64,000 nucleotides of DNA from Candidatus Anammoximicrobium sp. (GCA_012515235.1 JAAYYU010000110.1:1-64000); one strand, 5' to 3'. Shown: positions 17,422 to 27,991, counted from the stretch's first letter. Program-made: numbers and translations. Notes: a model not told the origin generated them from the letters alone.

Positions 17422-20400
17422 TTATCGGGCGGCGAACTTCTCGCGGACGGGCGTCTCCTCTTCCTCTTCGTGCGCGCGGCGGTCCATCAGGACTCGCTTG
17501 TAATCGATCGGCATCACCTTGACGAACTGCTCGCGGATGATCGTCATCCACTCGTCCAGCACCCGCTCGGCGACCTTCGACCCGGTGTAGGTCTGGTGCA
17601 TTTCGATCATTTCCAGCAGTTCGCCGATGTCCTCTTCCGCCTCGACGCGTTCCAGTTTGACGGTGCCCAGATTGCACCTGGCGGCGAAATCGCCCGCGGC
17701 ATCCCACACGTAGGCCACGCCGCCCGACATGCCGGCGGCGAAGTTCCGCCCGGTGGGGCCCAGGATGATCGCCCGGCCGCCGGTCATGTACTCGCAGCCG
17801 TGGTCGCCGACGCCTTCGCTCACGGCCCAGGCCCCGCTGTTGCGGACGCAGAACCGTTCGGCGGCCCGGCCGCGGAAGAAGGCCCGGCCGTCGGTCGCGC
17901 CGTACAAGACCACGTTGCCCACGAGGATATTGTCTTCCGCGGCAAACGTGCTCTCCGCGGGCGGATACACGATCAGTTTGCCGCCGGACAGGCCCTTGCC
18001 AAGGTAGTCGTTGGCGTCGCCCTCCAGTTCCAGCGTGATTCCGCCTGCCAGAAACGCGCCGAAACTCTGCCCGGCGGAACCCGTAAACTTGATGTGGATC
18101 GTGTCGTCCGGCAGCCCCTTCTCGCCCCACCGCTTGACGACCTCGTGGCTGAGGATCGTTCCCACGGTGCGGTGCGTGTTCAGGATCGGCAAGGCGATTT
18201 TGACTGCTTCGCCGCGGATCAGCGCCCGGGCGGAGAGTTTCAGCAGATGCGTGTTGTCCAGCGCCCGGTCCAAGCGATGGTCCTGGGGGATCATGCGGCG
18301 GACCGACACCAGGTCGTGCGGCCGGCGGGCGAAAGCCAGGATCGGCTTCAGGTCCAGCCCGTCCGTCTTCCAGTGCCGGATGGCGTCCTCCGGCTCCAGG
18401 CAATCGACGCGGCCGATCATCTCGTCCATCTTGCGGAAGCCCAACTGGGCCATGATCTGACGGGCCTCCTCGGCGACCATGAACAAGTAATTGATGACGT
18501 GCTCCGGCTTGCCGCTGAATTTGCGCCGCAGCACGGGGTCCTGGGTGGCCACGCCCACGGGGCAGGTGTTCAGATGGCATTTGCGCATCATGACGCAGCC
18601 CAGCGTAATCAGCGGCGCGGTGGCAAAGGCCATCTCTTCTGCGCCCAGCAGCGCGGCGATCACCACGTCGCGGCCCGTGCGGATGCCGCCGTCGGTCTGC
18701 AGCACGACGCGGCTGCGGAGGTCGTTCAGCACCAGCGTCTGGTGCGCCTCGGCCAGGCCCAACTCCCAGGGCAAGCCTGCGTGCTTGATGCTGGTCAGCG
18801 GCGAGGCGCCCGTGCCGCCGGTGTCGCCGGAGACGGTGATGTGCTCGGCGTGCGCCTTGGCCACCCCGGCCGCGACCGTGCCCACGCCGACTTCGGAGAC
18901 CAGCTTGACGCTGATCCGGGCCGACGGGTTGGCGTTCTTCAGGTCGTAGATCAGTTGGGCCAGGTCCTCGATCGAGTAGATGTCGTGGTGCGGCGGAGGG
19001 CTGATCAGGCCCACGCCCGGCGTCGAGTAGCGGATGCGGGCGATGTTGTCGTCCACCTTGCGGCCCGGCAACTCGCCGCCCTCGCCCGGCTTGGCGCCCT
19101 GGGCCATCTTGATCTGCAACTCGTCCGCGTTGGCCAGGTACCAAGCGGTCACGCCGAAGCGGCCTGAAGCGATCTGCTTGATTGCCGAGCGTTTCGAATC
19201 GCCGTTGGGCAGCGGCTTGAAGCGCGCCGGATCCTCGCCGCCCTCCCCCGTGTTGCTGCGCCCGCCGATGCGATTCATGGCCACTGCCAGGCTCTCATGC
19301 GCTTCGGCGGAAATGGAACCGAAACTCATCGCGCCCGTGCAAAACCGCTTGACGATGTCCGCGGCCGGTTCGACCTCCTCCAGCGGCACAGGATCACCGG
19401 CGACTCCGGGCCGGAACCGCAGCAACCCGCGCAGCGTACAGCGGGCGCGGGCGTCGTCGTTCAGGAGTTTGGCGAAACGCCAGTAGGCGTCGCGGTCGTT
19501 CGTCCGGGCCGCGACTTGCAGGTTGGCGATGGCGTCCGGACTCCAGGCGTGCCGCTCGCCCTCCGCCCGCCAGTGGAATTCGCCCAAATTGGGCAACACG
19601 GGCAGCCGCTCGCCGGCCAGGCGGGGGTAGCCCAGCGTGTGACGCCGCAACGTTTCCTCGGCCAGCGTCTTCAGCCCCACGCCCTCGATGCGGCTGGCCG
19701 TGCCGGCGAAACACAAGTCGATCACTTCGCGGTTCAGCCCCACCGCCTCGAAAATCTGCGCCCCCTTGTACGACTGCAGCGTCGAAATGCCCATCTTGGC
19801 CATGACCTTGAGAATGCCCTTGGCGACGCCCAACCGATAGGCGGAAACCACCTTGGCATCGTCGGGAAACTCGGCGGCGTCCAGCAGCCCGTCGGCACGC
19901 GCCCGCCACATCGCCTCGAAAGCCAGGTAGGGATTGATCGCGTCGGCCCCGTAACCGGCCAGCAGGCAAACATGATGCACTTCGCGGGCTTCCCCCGTTT
20001 CCAGCACCAGCCCGATCCGCGTCCGCTTGGCCTCCCGCACCAGGTAATGATGGACCGCGCCGCAGGCCAGCAGCGAACTGACCGGCACGCGTTCGGCACA
20101 GGTCGCCCGGTCCGAAAGCACGACCAGACTGTCACCGGCGTCGATCGCCGCTGCCGCCTCCGCACAGATCCGCAGGAGGGCCTCCCGCATCCCGTCCGGC
20201 CCGGCGGCGCGCGGGAACGTCATGTCGATCGTCCGCGTTTTCCAGCCCCGGTAATCCAACTCCTTGACCGCCGCCAGATCCTCGTTGGTCAGGATCGGAT
20301 GCGGCATCAGCAGCCGTTGACAGTGCCGTTCGGTCGTCTCCAGCAGGTTCCGCTCGGGACCGATGTAGCACTCCAGCGACATGATGATCTCCTCGCGGAT

Positions 20401-22023
20401 CGAGTCGATCGGCGGGTTGGTCACCTGGGCGAACAGTTGCTTGAAATAGTCGTACAACAGCCGCGGCTGGTCGCTCAAACAGGCCAACGCGGAATCGTTG
20501 CCCATCGAGCCCAGCGGATCACGTTTCTGCTGGACCAGCGGCAACAGCATGAACTGCAGCGTTTCCGTCGTATAGCCGAAGGCCTGCAGCCGCGGCAGCA
20601 GCGCGTCGGCATCGAGTCTCGCCGGGGGCGCCCGCCGGGGCAGATCCTGCAGTTCGATACGGTTCTCGCGCAGCCAGCGGGCGTAAGGCCGGCGGCCGGC
20701 AAGATCGTTCTTCAGTTCCTCGTCGGGGATCAGCCGCCCTTGCTCAAAGTCGATCAGGAACATGCGGCCCGGCTGCAGGCGGCCCTTGGCCTTGACGTTC
20801 TGAGGCTCGACCGCCAGCACGCCCACTTCGCTGGCCATGATCACGCGGTCGTCGTGCGTCAGGTAGTAACGGCTGGGCCGCAAGCCGTTGCGGTCCAACA
20901 CCGCCCCGACGCAGCGACCGTCGGTAAAGGTGATCGAGGCCGGACCGTCCCACGGTTCCATCACGGCCGAATGGCACTCGTAAAACGCCCGCTTGTTCTC
21001 CGGCATCGTGTCGTGCTTCTGCCACGCTTCCGGGATCATCATCATCATGGCTTCCGGCAGCGAGCGGCCGGCCATCAGCAGAAACTCCAGCACGTTGTCA
21101 AAACTGCCCGAATCGGAACAGCCGGGCTCGGCGATCGGAAACAGCTTGGGCAAGTCGTCGCCGAACACCCCGCCGGACACGACGCCTTCGCGAGCCCGCA
21201 TCCAGTTCAGATTGCCCTGCAGCGTGTTGATCTCGCCGTTGTGACTCATGCAGCGGAGCGGCTGGGCGCGGTCCCAGCTGGGAAACGTGTTCGTCGAGAA
21301 CCGCGAGTGGACCATCGCCAAGTGCGTTAGATAGCTGTCGTCGGCCAGATCGGGATAGAACAGCAACAACTGGTCGGCCATCAACATCCCTTTGTAGATG
21401 ATGACCTTGCTCGACAGACTGCAGACGTAGAACATCGAGGCCTGCTTCAGACGGCGGTCGCCTCGCAGTTCGTGGCTGGCCCGCTTGCGGATCACGTACA
21501 GCTGCCGCTCGAAAGCCGCGTCCTCGCAACCGCCCTCGGCGGCGACGAACAACTGCTCGATCGCCGGCTGAGCCGCGGACGCCGACGGACCCAAGTCCGC
21601 CTCGGCGCCCCGCACGGGCACCCGCCGCCAACCCACCAGCCGCTGGCCCTGCTCGGCGACAATCCGCTCCACAACCCGCTTGCACTTCTCACGCTCCAAC
21701 TCACCCGTCGGCAGGAACACCACCCCCGCGCCGTACTTGCCCCGCGCAGGCAACTCCGCCTGCAACTCGTCCCGCGCCACCTTCGCCAGGAACTCGTGCG
21801 GCAGAGCCGTCAAGATGCCCGCGCCGTCCCCCGTCGTCGCTTCGCACCCGCAAGCGCCCCGATGAGCCATCCGCCGCAGCACGTGGTCGGCGTCCAACAC
21901 CAATTGATGGCTCCGCTGGCCCTTGATGTGAGCCACGATCCCTACCCCGCAGCTGTCCTTTTCGCAGGCGGGATCGTACAGCCCATGTTTCTCCGGATAT
22001 CCCCACGTCTGTCGTAAGCCCAT
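17422..22023 (-). CDS. gltB: glutamate synthase large subunit
   Basis: The chosen ATG at 22023 gives 1533 residues; a GTG at 22065 would add 14. The N-terminal amidotransferase nucleophile is Cys25 in KDSCGVGIV, usually exposed by removal of a short propeptide. The central domain, the FMN/2-oxoglutarate synthase domain and the C-terminal beta-helix (GXXGXXXG region near [18 protein letters not shown]) follow in order. The 3Fe-4S cysteines are in [18 protein letters not shown]. It makes glutamate from glutamine-derived ammonia and 2-oxoglutarate with reductant from GltD. With glnB at 30.3 kb this marks GS-GOGAT nitrogen assimilation. An AT-rich region upstream may hold its promoter. Confidence 0.95.
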   Translation of the reverse strand: MGLRQTWGYPEKHGLYDPACEKDSCGVGIVAHIKGQRSHQLVLDADHVLRRMAHRGACGCEATTGDGAGILTALPHEFLAKVARDELQAELPARGKYGAGVVFLPTGELEREKCKRVVERIVAEQGQRLVGWRRVPVRGAEADLGPSASAAQPAIEQLFVAAEGGCEDAAFERQLYVIRKRASHELRGDRRLKQASMFYVCSLSSKVIIYKGMLMADQLLLFYPDLADDSYLTHLAMVHSRFSTNTFPSWDRAQPLRCMSHNGEINTLQGNLNWMRAREGVVSGGVFGDDLPKLFPIAEPGCSDSGSFDNVLEFLLMAGRSLPEAMMMMIPEAWQKHDTMPENKRAFYECHSAVMEPWDGPASITFTDGRCVGAVLDRNGLRPSRYYLTHDDRVIMASEVGVLAVEPQNVKAKGRLQPGRMFLIDFEQGRLIPDEELKNDLAGRRPYARWLRENRIELQDLPRRAPPARLDADALLPRLQAFGYTTETLQFMLLPLVQQKRDPLGSMGNDSALACLSDQPRLLYDYFKQLFAQVTNPPIDSIREEIIMSLECYIGPERNLLETTERHCQRLLMPHPILTNEDLAAVKELDYRGWKTRTIDMTFPRAAGPDGMREALLRICAEAAAAIDAGDSLVVLSDRATCAERVPVSSLLACGAVHHYLVREAKRTRIGLVLETGEAREVHHVCLLAGYGADAINPYLAFEAMWRARADGLLDAAEFPDDAKVVSAYRLGVAKGILKVMAKMGISTLQSYKGAQIFEAVGLNREVIDLCFAGTASRIEGVGLKTLAEETLRRHTLGYPRLAGERLPVLPNLGEFHWRAEGERHAWSPDAIANLQVAARTNDRDAYWRFAKLLNDDARARCTLRGLLRFRPGVAGDPVPLEEVEPAADIVKRFCTGAMSFGSISAEAHESLAVAMNRIGGRSNTGEGGEDPARFKPLPNGDSKRSAIKQIASGRFGVTAWYLANADELQIKMAQGAKPGEGGELPGRKVDDNIARIRYSTPGVGLISPPPHHDIYSIEDLAQLIYDLKNANPSARISVKLVSEVGVGTVAAGVAKAHAEHITVSGDTGGTGASPLTSIKHAGLPWELGLAEAHQTLVLNDLRSRVVLQTDGGIRTGRDVVIAALLGAEEMAFATAPLITLGCVMMRKCHLNTCPVGVATQDPVLRRKFSGKPEHVINYLFMVAEEARQIMAQLGFRKMDEMIGRVDCLEPEDAIRHWKTDGLDLKPILAFARRPHDLVSVRRMIPQDHRLDRALDNTHLLKLSARALIRGEAVKIALPILNTHRTVGTILSHEVVKRWGEKGLPDDTIHIKFTGSAGQSFGAFLAGGITLELEGDANDYLGKGLSGGKLIVYPPAESTFAAEDNILVGNVVLYGATDGRAFFRGRAAERFCVRNSGAWAVSEGVGDHGCEYMTGGRAIILGPTGRNFAAGMSGGVAYVWDAAGDFAARCNLGTVKLERVEAEEDIGELLEMIEMHQTYTGSKVAERVLDEWMTIIREQFVKVMPIDYKRVLMDRRAHEEEEETPVREKFAAR

Positions 22024-22453
22024 GTTCAGTCTCGTCCGCTGCTGTCCTGCGTTGCTTCGACTCACACCAAGAGGTGCCCTGAAAGATTAGAATAACAAAT
22101 AAAAGCAATCGGGTAAATTAGCTTAGTCAATATAAGCGTACGTGCTGACGCGAACGCGGTCAAGGCGTCTGTGCTGACGGTTGGCGGCGGCGCGGGCGGC
22201 CTCCAGTCACGACCGGCGGTGGACGCGCGCTGGGTTCCTGCTGCGCGAATCCCCCGTCACGCGGAGATCGCGGGCGATTGTACGATGCGACGCTGGACGC
22301 TAAGGTTAATGAGAGGTGGCCGGTCTGCAACTGCCCGGCGGAAAAAGAGCCCGGCTCTGTGGGTCGAGCCGGGAGTCTGGAGTCAGGCGTCCGGCCTGCC
22401 CCCGACTCGCGTTTCCGTCCGCTTTTTCACTTGCCAACAGGAGTACGCACACC
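22024..22453 (-). promoter_or_regulatory. AT-rich divergent regulatory region upstream of gltB
   Basis: This gap separates gltB (minus) from the DUF1080 gene (plus). Bases 22083-22135 are strikingly AT-rich for this genome. On the minus strand they contain TGTTATTCT (-10 candidate at 22089-22094, extended type), about 65 bases before the gltB ATG at 22023. An 8-bp hairpin (22350-22357 with 22366-22373, CCCGGCTC / GAGCCGGG) lies nearer the DUF1080 gene; read on the minus strand it is followed by a T-run. No gene is seen. The promoter assignment is inference from base composition. Confidence 0.35.
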
Positions 22454-23083
22454 GTGAAGAGAATCGCTTGGAACGTCGTTGCTGTCGCGCTGTGGTCTGT
22501 TCTCGCCAGCCAGGTCCTGGCCGAGGAGGGTTGGGTCAGCCTGTTTGACGGAAAATCCTTTGCCGGCTGGAAGGCCAGCGAAAACAAGGACTCGTGGAAG
22601 ATCGTCGACGGCCAGTTGGTGTGCCACGGCCCCCGCAGCCACCTGTTCTATGACGGCGAACTGAAGCCGTTCAGGAATTTCGAGTTCAAGGCCGAGGTGC
22701 TGACGACGCCGGGCAGCAACTCGGGCATCTACTTCGCCACGCGTTTTCAGCCGGAGGGCTGGCCGAAGTATGGGTACGAAGTCCAAGTCAACAACACCCA
22801 CACGGACCCCAAGAAGACCGGCGGCCTGTACGGCGTGTCCGACGTCTTTGCGGCTCCGGCGCAGGACGGAAAGTGGTTCGAGATGCACATCGCGGTTCAG
22901 GGCAAACGCGTGGTCGTCAAGGTCGACGGCAAGACCTTGGTGGAATACACCGAACCGGCCAGCCAGGAGCCGCCCAAGGGAGGCTTCATTCGCCTGATCG
23001 ACGAAGGGACGTTCGCCCTGCAGGCCCACGATCCCAAGAGCCAGGTCCATTACAGGAATCTCCGCGTCAAGAAGCTGCCGTAG
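22454..23083 (+). CDS. secreted DUF1080 (3-keto-disaccharide hydrolase-like) protein
   Basis: The GTG at 22454 is chosen because ACAGGAG ends ten bases upstream and a signal peptide follows at once (VKRIAWNVVAVALWSVLASQ, cleaved after VLAEE). Length is 209 residues. The mature protein is a LamG-like beta-sandwich with the DUF1080 (PF06439) features WVSLFDGKSFAGWKA, WKIVDGQLVCHG, LTTPGSNSGIYFATRF and YEVQVNN. Some members cleave 3-keto-glycosides made by FAD or NAD oxidoreductases; most are uncharacterised. This is a large planctomycete family of secreted proteins. A link to the exported FAD oxidoreductase at 7.8 kb is only a thought from family knowledge. Confidence 0.88.
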   Translation: MKRIAWNVVAVALWSVLASQVLAEEGWVSLFDGKSFAGWKASENKDSWKIVDGQLVCHGPRSHLFYDGELKPFRNFEFKAEVLTTPGSNSGIYFATRFQPEGWPKYGYEVQVNNTHTDPKKTGGLYGVSDVFAAPAQDGKWFEMHIAVQGKRVVVKVDGKTLVEYTEPASQEPPKGGFIRLIDEGTFALQAHDPKSQVHYRNLRVKKLP

Positions 23084-23095
23084 TGCGGCCTCGCC

Positions 23096-23190
23096 GGGCG
23101 CTGTGTGGCACTGCTTGCTTGCAGGCCGTGGTGACGAGGCAGGCACGGCCAACAAGGAGGCCGTGCCACAAGTAGAGCGTGCCACATGCG
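23096..23190. repeat. cluster of GTGGCAC/GTGCCAC words, possible dispersed repeat
   Basis: This intergenic stretch contains TGTGGCACTGCTTGCTTGCAG, then GGCACGGCC, GGCCGTGCCAC and GCGTGCCAC. These are inverted and direct copies of the word that forms the hairpin at bases 2-30. They could fold into alternative hairpins after the DUF1080 gene. Whether this is a mobile repeat or a degenerate terminator is not decidable here. Confidence 0.35.
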
Positions 23191-23222
23191 GGCCGCGGCC
23201 AGGAACCAATCACCAGTGACCA

Positions 23223-23798
23223 ATGACCCAGAAAATCCGCACCTTCATCGCCGTCGAATTGTCTCCCGTCGTCGTCGCCCAAGCGGTCGGCCTGGTGGAA
23301 GCCCTGCGGCCGGCGGGAGTCGGCGTCAAGTGGGTCGAGTCGCAGAACATGCACTTGACGCTCAAGTTCCTCGGCGACGTGCGTGCGGAGGAGTTGGCGG
23401 ACGTGGTCCGTGTCGTGACGAAGGCGGCCGCCGAGTTCGCACCATTTGACATCACGTTGAGCGGGGCGGGAGCCTTTCCGAACAGCCGCCGCCCGCGGAC
23501 GCTGTGGATCGGCGTCACGCAGGGCGAGCCGCATTTGAACCGCTTGCAGACGGCCATCGAACGGGTCTTGGCCAAACGCGGTTTTCCCAAAGAACACCGC
23601 GCGTTTCATCCCCATTTGACGCTCGGCCGCGTGCGCGAAGGCGGCCCGGACACGGCGGAATTGGCGCAGGCGATTCAGGAGCACGCCGACTTTGCCGCCG
23701 GGACTTCCCGCGTCCGCGAGATCGTGGTGTTTGCCAGTCACTTGTCCAGCACTGGGCCGACCTACGAAGCGTTAGGCCGGGCGCCGCTGGGCGCTTGA
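23223..23798 (+). CDS. thpR: RNA 2',3'-cyclic phosphodiesterase
   Basis: The 191-residue protein belongs to the 2H phosphoesterase superfamily. It begins [10 protein letters not shown], and the two catalytic HxT/S motifs appear as [10 protein letters not shown] (His about 41-44) and [10 protein letters not shown] (about 135). These enzymes (ThpR, formerly LigT) open 2',3'-cyclic phosphates on RNA ends and can ligate tRNA halves in vitro. Length and motif spacing are normal. The ATG is the first codon of the MTQKIRTF run. The next gene begins 95 bases downstream, so an operon with the DUF1559 protein is possible but not implied by function. Confidence 0.92.
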   Translation: MTQKIRTFIAVELSPVVVAQAVGLVEALRPAGVGVKWVESQNMHLTLKFLGDVRAEELADVVRVVTKAAAEFAPFDITLSGAGAFPNSRRPRTLWIGVTQGEPHLNRLQTAIERVLAKRGFPKEHRAFHPHLTLGRVREGGPDTAELAQAIQEHADFAAGTSRVREIVVFASHLSSTGPTYEALGRAPLGA

Positions 23799-23892
23799 TG
23801 CAGTGGCAGTCCGATCGTTTGGGATTTCGGCCCGGCCGGTCCGGACGGCATCCCAAGCTGCGAAAGACTTCCCCTCGAAATGGACCCTGATC

Positions 23893-24798
23893 ATGCCCAT
23901 CACATTCACCTGTCCTCACTGCGGCCGACAGACCAACGTAGCCGATCAGTATGCCGGGCAGTCCGGGCCCTGCGCCGGCTGCGGGCAAACGATCACGATT
24001 CCGGGGCCGGGTCCAGCCTCGTTCAGCCGGCCGGACCATGCGCCGGCCGGCGCGAATTTTGGGGGCGGCGCGGTGATCGCGGTGATTGTGGTTGCGTGTG
24101 TGTTCGGCCTGCTGGCCTGCGGCGGCGTCCTCGTCGCCCTCTTGCTGCCCGCAACCCAAGCGGCTCGCGAGGCGGCCCGCTGCTCGCAGTGCAGCAACAA
24201 CCTGAAGCAGATTGCCCTGGCCTTTCACAATTACCACGACGTTTACAAAACCTTTCCCCCAGCCTACATCCCGGACGAGAACGGCCAGCCGATGCACAGC
24301 TGGCGCGTGCTGATTCTGCCGTTTCTGGAATGCCAGCACATCTACAACCAGTACAATTTCTCCGAGCCGTGGAACAGTCCGGGCAATCTGGCCGCGACCA
24401 GTCAACACGTCCCCGCGTACTCCTGTCCCGCGTCGCCGGCAAGCGGTCCGGGGAGCCTCGAGACGAGCTACATGGTCGTCACCGGTCCCAACACGGTTTT
24501 TGAGGGCAGCAAAGCGTGCCAGTTTAGGGAGATCCTCGACGGCACGTCGAACACGATCCTGGTGGTCGAAGTGGCCGGCACGGGAGTCAACTGGGCGGAG
24601 CCGAAGGACTTGGACGCTAGCACGTTGGTCTATCCGCTGGGCACGCCGGGCGGCATGACGCCGGCCAGCCATCACCCCGGCGGCCTGAACGTCGCCCTGT
24701 GCGACGGATCCGTCCGATTCATCGCCTATGCAGTGTCGCCCCAGGTGTTCCGCGCGCTGATCACCAAAGCCGGCGCCGAGCGGGTTTCGGGCGATTGA
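23893..24798 (+). CDS. DUF1559 protein with N-terminal zinc ribbon
   Basis: The ATG at 23893 gives 301 residues and starts exactly at a zinc ribbon (C7-P-H-C10 and C27-A-G-C30). A Pro-rich linker leads to one membrane segment (about 60-86). The DUF1559 core follows: [34 protein letters not shown], then [24 protein letters not shown], and the typical end [18 protein letters not shown]. Most DUF1559 proteins carry a type IV pilin-like leader (GFTLVELLVVIAIIG) instead of a cytosolic zinc ribbon, so this one is a tail-out membrane protein rather than a pseudopilin. The function of the family is unknown. It is strongly enriched in planctomycetes. Confidence 0.9.
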   Translation: MPITFTCPHCGRQTNVADQYAGQSGPCAGCGQTITIPGPGPASFSRPDHAPAGANFGGGAVIAVIVVACVFGLLACGGVLVALLLPATQAAREAARCSQCSNNLKQIALAFHNYHDVYKTFPPAYIPDENGQPMHSWRVLILPFLECQHIYNQYNFSEPWNSPGNLAATSQHVPAYSCPASPASGPGSLETSYMVVTGPNTVFEGSKACQFREILDGTSNTILVVEVAGTGVNWAEPKDLDASTLVYPLGTPGGMTPASHHPGGLNVALCDGSVRFIAYAVSPQVFRALITKAGAERVSGD

Positions 24799-24831
24799 AC
24801 GGGCCATGCGCCCCGCCTTTTCCAGCAAAAA

Positions 24832-24859
24832 CGGGGCTCGTGGCGTGGAGCGAGCCCCG
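24832..24859. terminator. GC-rich hairpin after the DUF1559 gene
   Basis: CGGGGCTCG (24832-24840) and CGAGCCCCG (24851-24859) form a perfect 9-bp stem with a 10-base loop, 33 bases after the stop codon. An AAAAA run precedes it, so a classic T-tract exists only on the minus strand. It may act in both directions or be a simple hairpin end. Confidence 0.45.
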
Positions 24860-24972
24860 CAGAAACGCACGTTGACACGGCACGCCGCTTTCGGGTACAA
24901 GCTGTCCGCTTTTCCGCGCGCCTGTCCGTAGATTTCCGGGCGGGGCGTTTCACTCGCAGCGGGGAACCAACC

Positions 24973-25482
24973 ATGTCCAGTTTCTTGCCGTTTTCGCACC
25001 AGTCCGAGGCTGACGTCGGAGAGTTCGACGTCAGCGATCTGCTGCAGGAGGTCGGCGAGGCCTTGGAACGCGAGAGCCTACGGCGACGAGTTCCGATCGA
25101 AATCGACGCGCCGCCTTATACGATGGTCCGCGGGGACCGCCAGACTCTGCGACTGCTGTTGACTCGCCTGATCAGCAACGCCTTGTCGGCCAGTCCTCCG
25201 GGCGGCGAAATCGTGGTCACCGCGTACAGCGACGAGCAGGGCGTCGAGGTCGAAGTCGCGGACGATCGTTCGGAGTCCGTCGAGTTGTTGATCGATTCGG
25301 GCTTGGTCGCCGTCGCGGGAACGGGCGATGTCCGGGCGATGCCGTGGTCGGAAGTCCAGCGAGTTGCCGCGGCCTGCGGCGGCCGAATCTCGATTGCCCC
25401 CTGCCCCGAAGGCGGCGTCGCCATGAGCGTGCAGTTCCCGCGTCTGAGTGATGCGGACACGAGTTCGCGGCGTGCTGCGTGA
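24973..25482 (+). CDS. degenerate histidine-kinase-type ATPase domain protein
   Basis: The 169-residue protein resembles an HATPase_c (GHKL) domain. Residues about 52-80 form the N-box helix (QTLRLLLTRLISNALSASPPGGEI), and VVTAYSDEQGVEVEVADDR is the strand pair before the G1 box. The usual DxGxG of the G1 box reads VADDRSESV, and the G2 glycine loop is not clear. Nucleotide binding is therefore doubtful. No dimerisation-phosphoacceptor or receiver domain is present. It lies 66 bases before fliF on the same strand, so a regulatory role in the flagellar unit is a reasonable but unproven guess. Confidence 0.65.
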   Translation: MSSFLPFSHQSEADVGEFDVSDLLQEVGEALERESLRRRVPIEIDAPPYTMVRGDRQTLRLLLTRLISNALSASPPGGEIVVTAYSDEQGVEVEVADDRSESVELLIDSGLVAVAGTGDVRAMPWSEVQRVAAACGGRISIAPCPEGGVAMSVQFPRLSDADTSSRRAA

Positions 25483-25548
25483 CGCCCGGCAGGCTCGAAC
25501 AAGCCGCGTCTTGCAAAGACGCGCACCAGGAGAGTCGGAGTTCCCCGC

Positions 25549-26982
25549 ATGGAATGGTTTTGCAGGCTGTCGGAACAAGTTGCCGATCGTTACCGTGCGC
25601 TGCCGGTTTCGACGCGGATCGCCTGCCTGGTGTTGAGCGTCGCCGTCTTGGGCGGCTTGATCATGCTGTGGGGCGGCCGGTCGGACGGGCCGTTCGAGCC
25701 GCTGTTCGACGGCCGGACCTTCTCGCCGCGCGAGTTGGCCAAGATGACGGCGGCCTTTCAGACGGCCGGACTCAAGGGAGCCCGGTTGGCCGACAGCCAG
25801 ATCCTGATTCCCAAATCGAACGTGGACGCCTACCTGGTCGCGCTGGATGCGGCGGACGCCCTGCCGGCCGATTTCGACGACTCGCTGGACGAGATCGCGG
25901 CTGACAGCAATCCTTTCGCCTCGCGGCAGCAAACCGAACTGGGGTTTCGGCTGGCGGAACAGAAGAAACTGGCGCGAATCCTGTCCGGAATGAACGGCAT
26001 CGACACCGCCTCGGTGCAATACGCCGAGATCAAAAAGCCCGGCTTTCCGCCGACCGTCGATATCCGGGCCGTCGTCGCGGTGCGGGCTGACGGCAAACGC
26101 CATTTGGACTACGGAGAAATCGAGGCCATTCGGGATACCGTCGCCGGTTACGTAGCGGGCCTGGACCGGGCCCAAGTCACCGTCTCCGATCTGAACGCTT
26201 GCCGCGCTTATCCGGGAGGCGATCCGGCGGACTCCGCCGCCGCGAGTTACGCCGCCCGCGCCGAACAGGCCCGGCTGGAAGAAGAATTCCTCGCCAAGAT
26301 CAAAAACCGCCTGGTCGCCTATCCGGGCGTCATTGTCGGCGTGAACGTGCATCTGGCCGAAATCGCCGCACCCGCCGCACCCGCCGCGCCCGACTCGGTC
26401 TCCGCCGCCTGCCGCCGCTTTGCGCCGGCCCTGGTCTCCGCCTCGATCGACTTGCCCAAAAGCTATTTTGCCAAGATCTGCCGCGACCAGTGTGCGGGCT
26501 CGGAACCCGCGTCACCCGACCGCCAAGCCCAGCAAGCAGTCGAACAGGAAGTCAAACAAACGGTGGAACGAGCGGTGCTGGCGCTGCTCCCGCCGCCGAC
26601 CGCCCCAATGTACCGCTCCCCGCAGGTTGTGGTAACCGCGTACGAGGACCTGCCGCCGGCCGAGTCGGCAGCCGCCGCGTGGAGCGCCGGCGCGGTCGCC
26701 TGGGCGGCGGATCAGCGGGGTCCGATCGTCGTCGCGCTTCTGGCAACTGCCGGTGCTCTGCTCTTGGTCCGCAGTCGGCGGCTCGCTGCGGCGGGCCGGC
26801 CAGACGCCGCGCACAAAGTGTCCGGCGACGTCTCGGAAGACAACGCCCCCGCAAACGGCGATTCCGTTTTGCCAATACCGCCGAATGCCCAGCCGAACAT
26901 CCTGGAGATCAGCCGGGTGATTCAAGAGAATCCCCAAGCGGCGGCTGAAGCGGTGCGACGTTGGCTGAGCAAAGCAGCGTGA
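25549..26982 (+). CDS. fliF: flagellar MS-ring protein FliF
   Basis: The 477-residue protein has the FliF layout. Membrane segment one is at about 24-41. The YscJ/FliF ring-building domains follow (PFEPLFDGRTFSPRELAKM, then SGMNGIDTASVQYAEI and VRADGKRHLDYGEIEAIRDTVAGYV). A second membrane segment is at about 389-405. The cytosolic tail ends NILEISRVIQENPQAAAEAV, the FliG-binding helix. FliF forms the base ring of the flagellum in the inner membrane. The protein is shorter than typical FliF (about 550), mainly in the periplasmic loop between ring domains and tail. It precedes fliG by 13 bases. Divergence from the family norm is clear, but the assignment is well supported by the neighbour. Confidence 0.88.
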   Translation: MEWFCRLSEQVADRYRALPVSTRIACLVLSVAVLGGLIMLWGGRSDGPFEPLFDGRTFSPRELAKMTAAFQTAGLKGARLADSQILIPKSNVDAYLVALDAADALPADFDDSLDEIAADSNPFASRQQTELGFRLAEQKKLARILSGMNGIDTASVQYAEIKKPGFPPTVDIRAVVAVRADGKRHLDYGEIEAIRDTVAGYVAGLDRAQVTVSDLNACRAYPGGDPADSAAASYAARAEQARLEEEFLAKIKNRLVAYPGVIVGVNVHLAEIAAPAAPAAPDSVSAACRRFAPALVSASIDLPKSYFAKICRDQCAGSEPASPDRQAQQAVEQEVKQTVERAVLALLPPPTAPMYRSPQVVVTAYEDLPPAESAAAAWSAGAVAWAADQRGPIVVALLATAGALLLVRSRRLAAAGRPDAAHKVSGDVSEDNAPANGDSVLPIPPNAQPNILEISRVIQENPQAAAEAVRRWLSKAA

Positions 26983-26995
26983 CTGAGGCCGATCC

Positions 26996-27991
26996 ATGAT
27001 CGAATCCTGCGGCGGAATTCGCAAAGCGGCGATCCTGATCGACAGCCTGGACGATTCCACGGCCGAAGTCCTGCTGGCCCAGATGCCGAGGGAACTGGCG
27101 GTCCAGGTGCGCGCCGCGCGGGCGGATCTGGGCGACATCAGCCCGGACGAACGCGAGCAGGTGCTCGCCGAGTTTCTGGACGCGGGGTTGCAGCCGCGGC
27201 CTGACTCGACGCAGCAACCTCGCGACACGGCGGACGCCGCTCCGGCCGTAACGACTGCCACAGAACCAGCTCCGAGCCCGGCCTCTACTCCCGGCCGGCG
27301 TCCCGACGCCGCCTCGACAACGGCTCCGGCCGGCGATCCGACCGACGCTCTGGCCAGCGGATTGGCCCAGGAAGACGCCCAGACGATCTGCCTGGTCCTG
27401 GCCCACTTGCCGCCTTCCCGCGCGGCCGGTCTGTTGCAATGCCTGCCGACGCAGCGTCAGGCGGAGGTCCTGCAGCGACTGGCGCAGCGGGAATCGACGC
27501 CGCCGGAGCCCCAGGACCATCCAGGCCGAAAACCGGACCTCGTGCCCTTCCAGCCCCCCGACGAAGAACCGTTCATGGCCCCGGTGCCCTGCGATCATCG
27601 CCGCGAAGGTCGCTTGACTCCGCGTCCCGCGGCGCGCCGGGACGGCCCCGGCGCAAACCAAACGGAATCGGCCGAGGCGGCCTCGCTGGCCGATTTTGAC
27701 GACCTGATGCGACTGGAGGACGCCGCCCTGGCCCGCGTGTTCCGCGCCGCCGCGCCGCAAGTCGTCCTGCTGGCGCTGTCGGGGGCCAATCGAGAATTGA
27801 TCGAGCGCATCGCCCGGCATCTGCCCGCGGCCGCAGGCCGCACCTTGCGACGTCAGATCGCGACCCTGGGCCCCACGCGGCTGCGCGATATCGAATTGGC
27901 CCAGCAGCAATTGGCTGAACTGGCCGGCCAGATGTGCCGCGACGGGCTAATTCACGTACCCCACCGCCGCCGCTTTACGATGGCGGCCTGA
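26996..27991 (+). CDS. fliG: flagellar motor switch protein FliG
   Basis: The 331-residue protein starts like FliG (GIRKAAILIDSLDDSTAEVLLAQMP). The middle region is divergent, with a Pro/Thr/Ala-rich linker at about 63-115 before a FliG_M-like stretch. The C-terminal torque domain is best conserved: FDDLMRLEDAALARVFRAA, LLALSGANRELIERIARHLP and LGPTRLRDIELAQQQL. FliG couples the stator's ion flow to rotation and links FliF to the switch ring. It lies 13 bases after fliF, in the same operon. No other flagellar gene is in the window, so the rest of the machine must be elsewhere. Confidence 0.9.
   Translation: MIESCGGIRKAAILIDSLDDSTAEVLLAQMPRELAVQVRAARADLGDISPDEREQVLAEFLDAGLQPRPDSTQQPRDTADAAPAVTTATEPAPSPASTPGRRPDAASTTAPAGDPTDALASGLAQEDAQTICLVLAHLPPSRAAGLLQCLPTQRQAEVLQRLAQRESTPPEPQDHPGRKPDLVPFQPPDEEPFMAPVPCDHRREGRLTPRPAARRDGPGANQTESAEAASLADFDDLMRLEDAALARVFRAAAPQVVLLALSGANRELIERIARHLPAAAGRTLRRQIATLGPTRLRDIELAQQQLAELAGQMCRDGLIHVPHRRRFTMAA

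Noticed and set aside
17281..21330. Long plus-strand open frames opposite gltB
   Set aside because: gltB is unmistakable on the minus strand with all cofactor motifs. The opposite frames have no recognisable domain and follow from high third-position GC.
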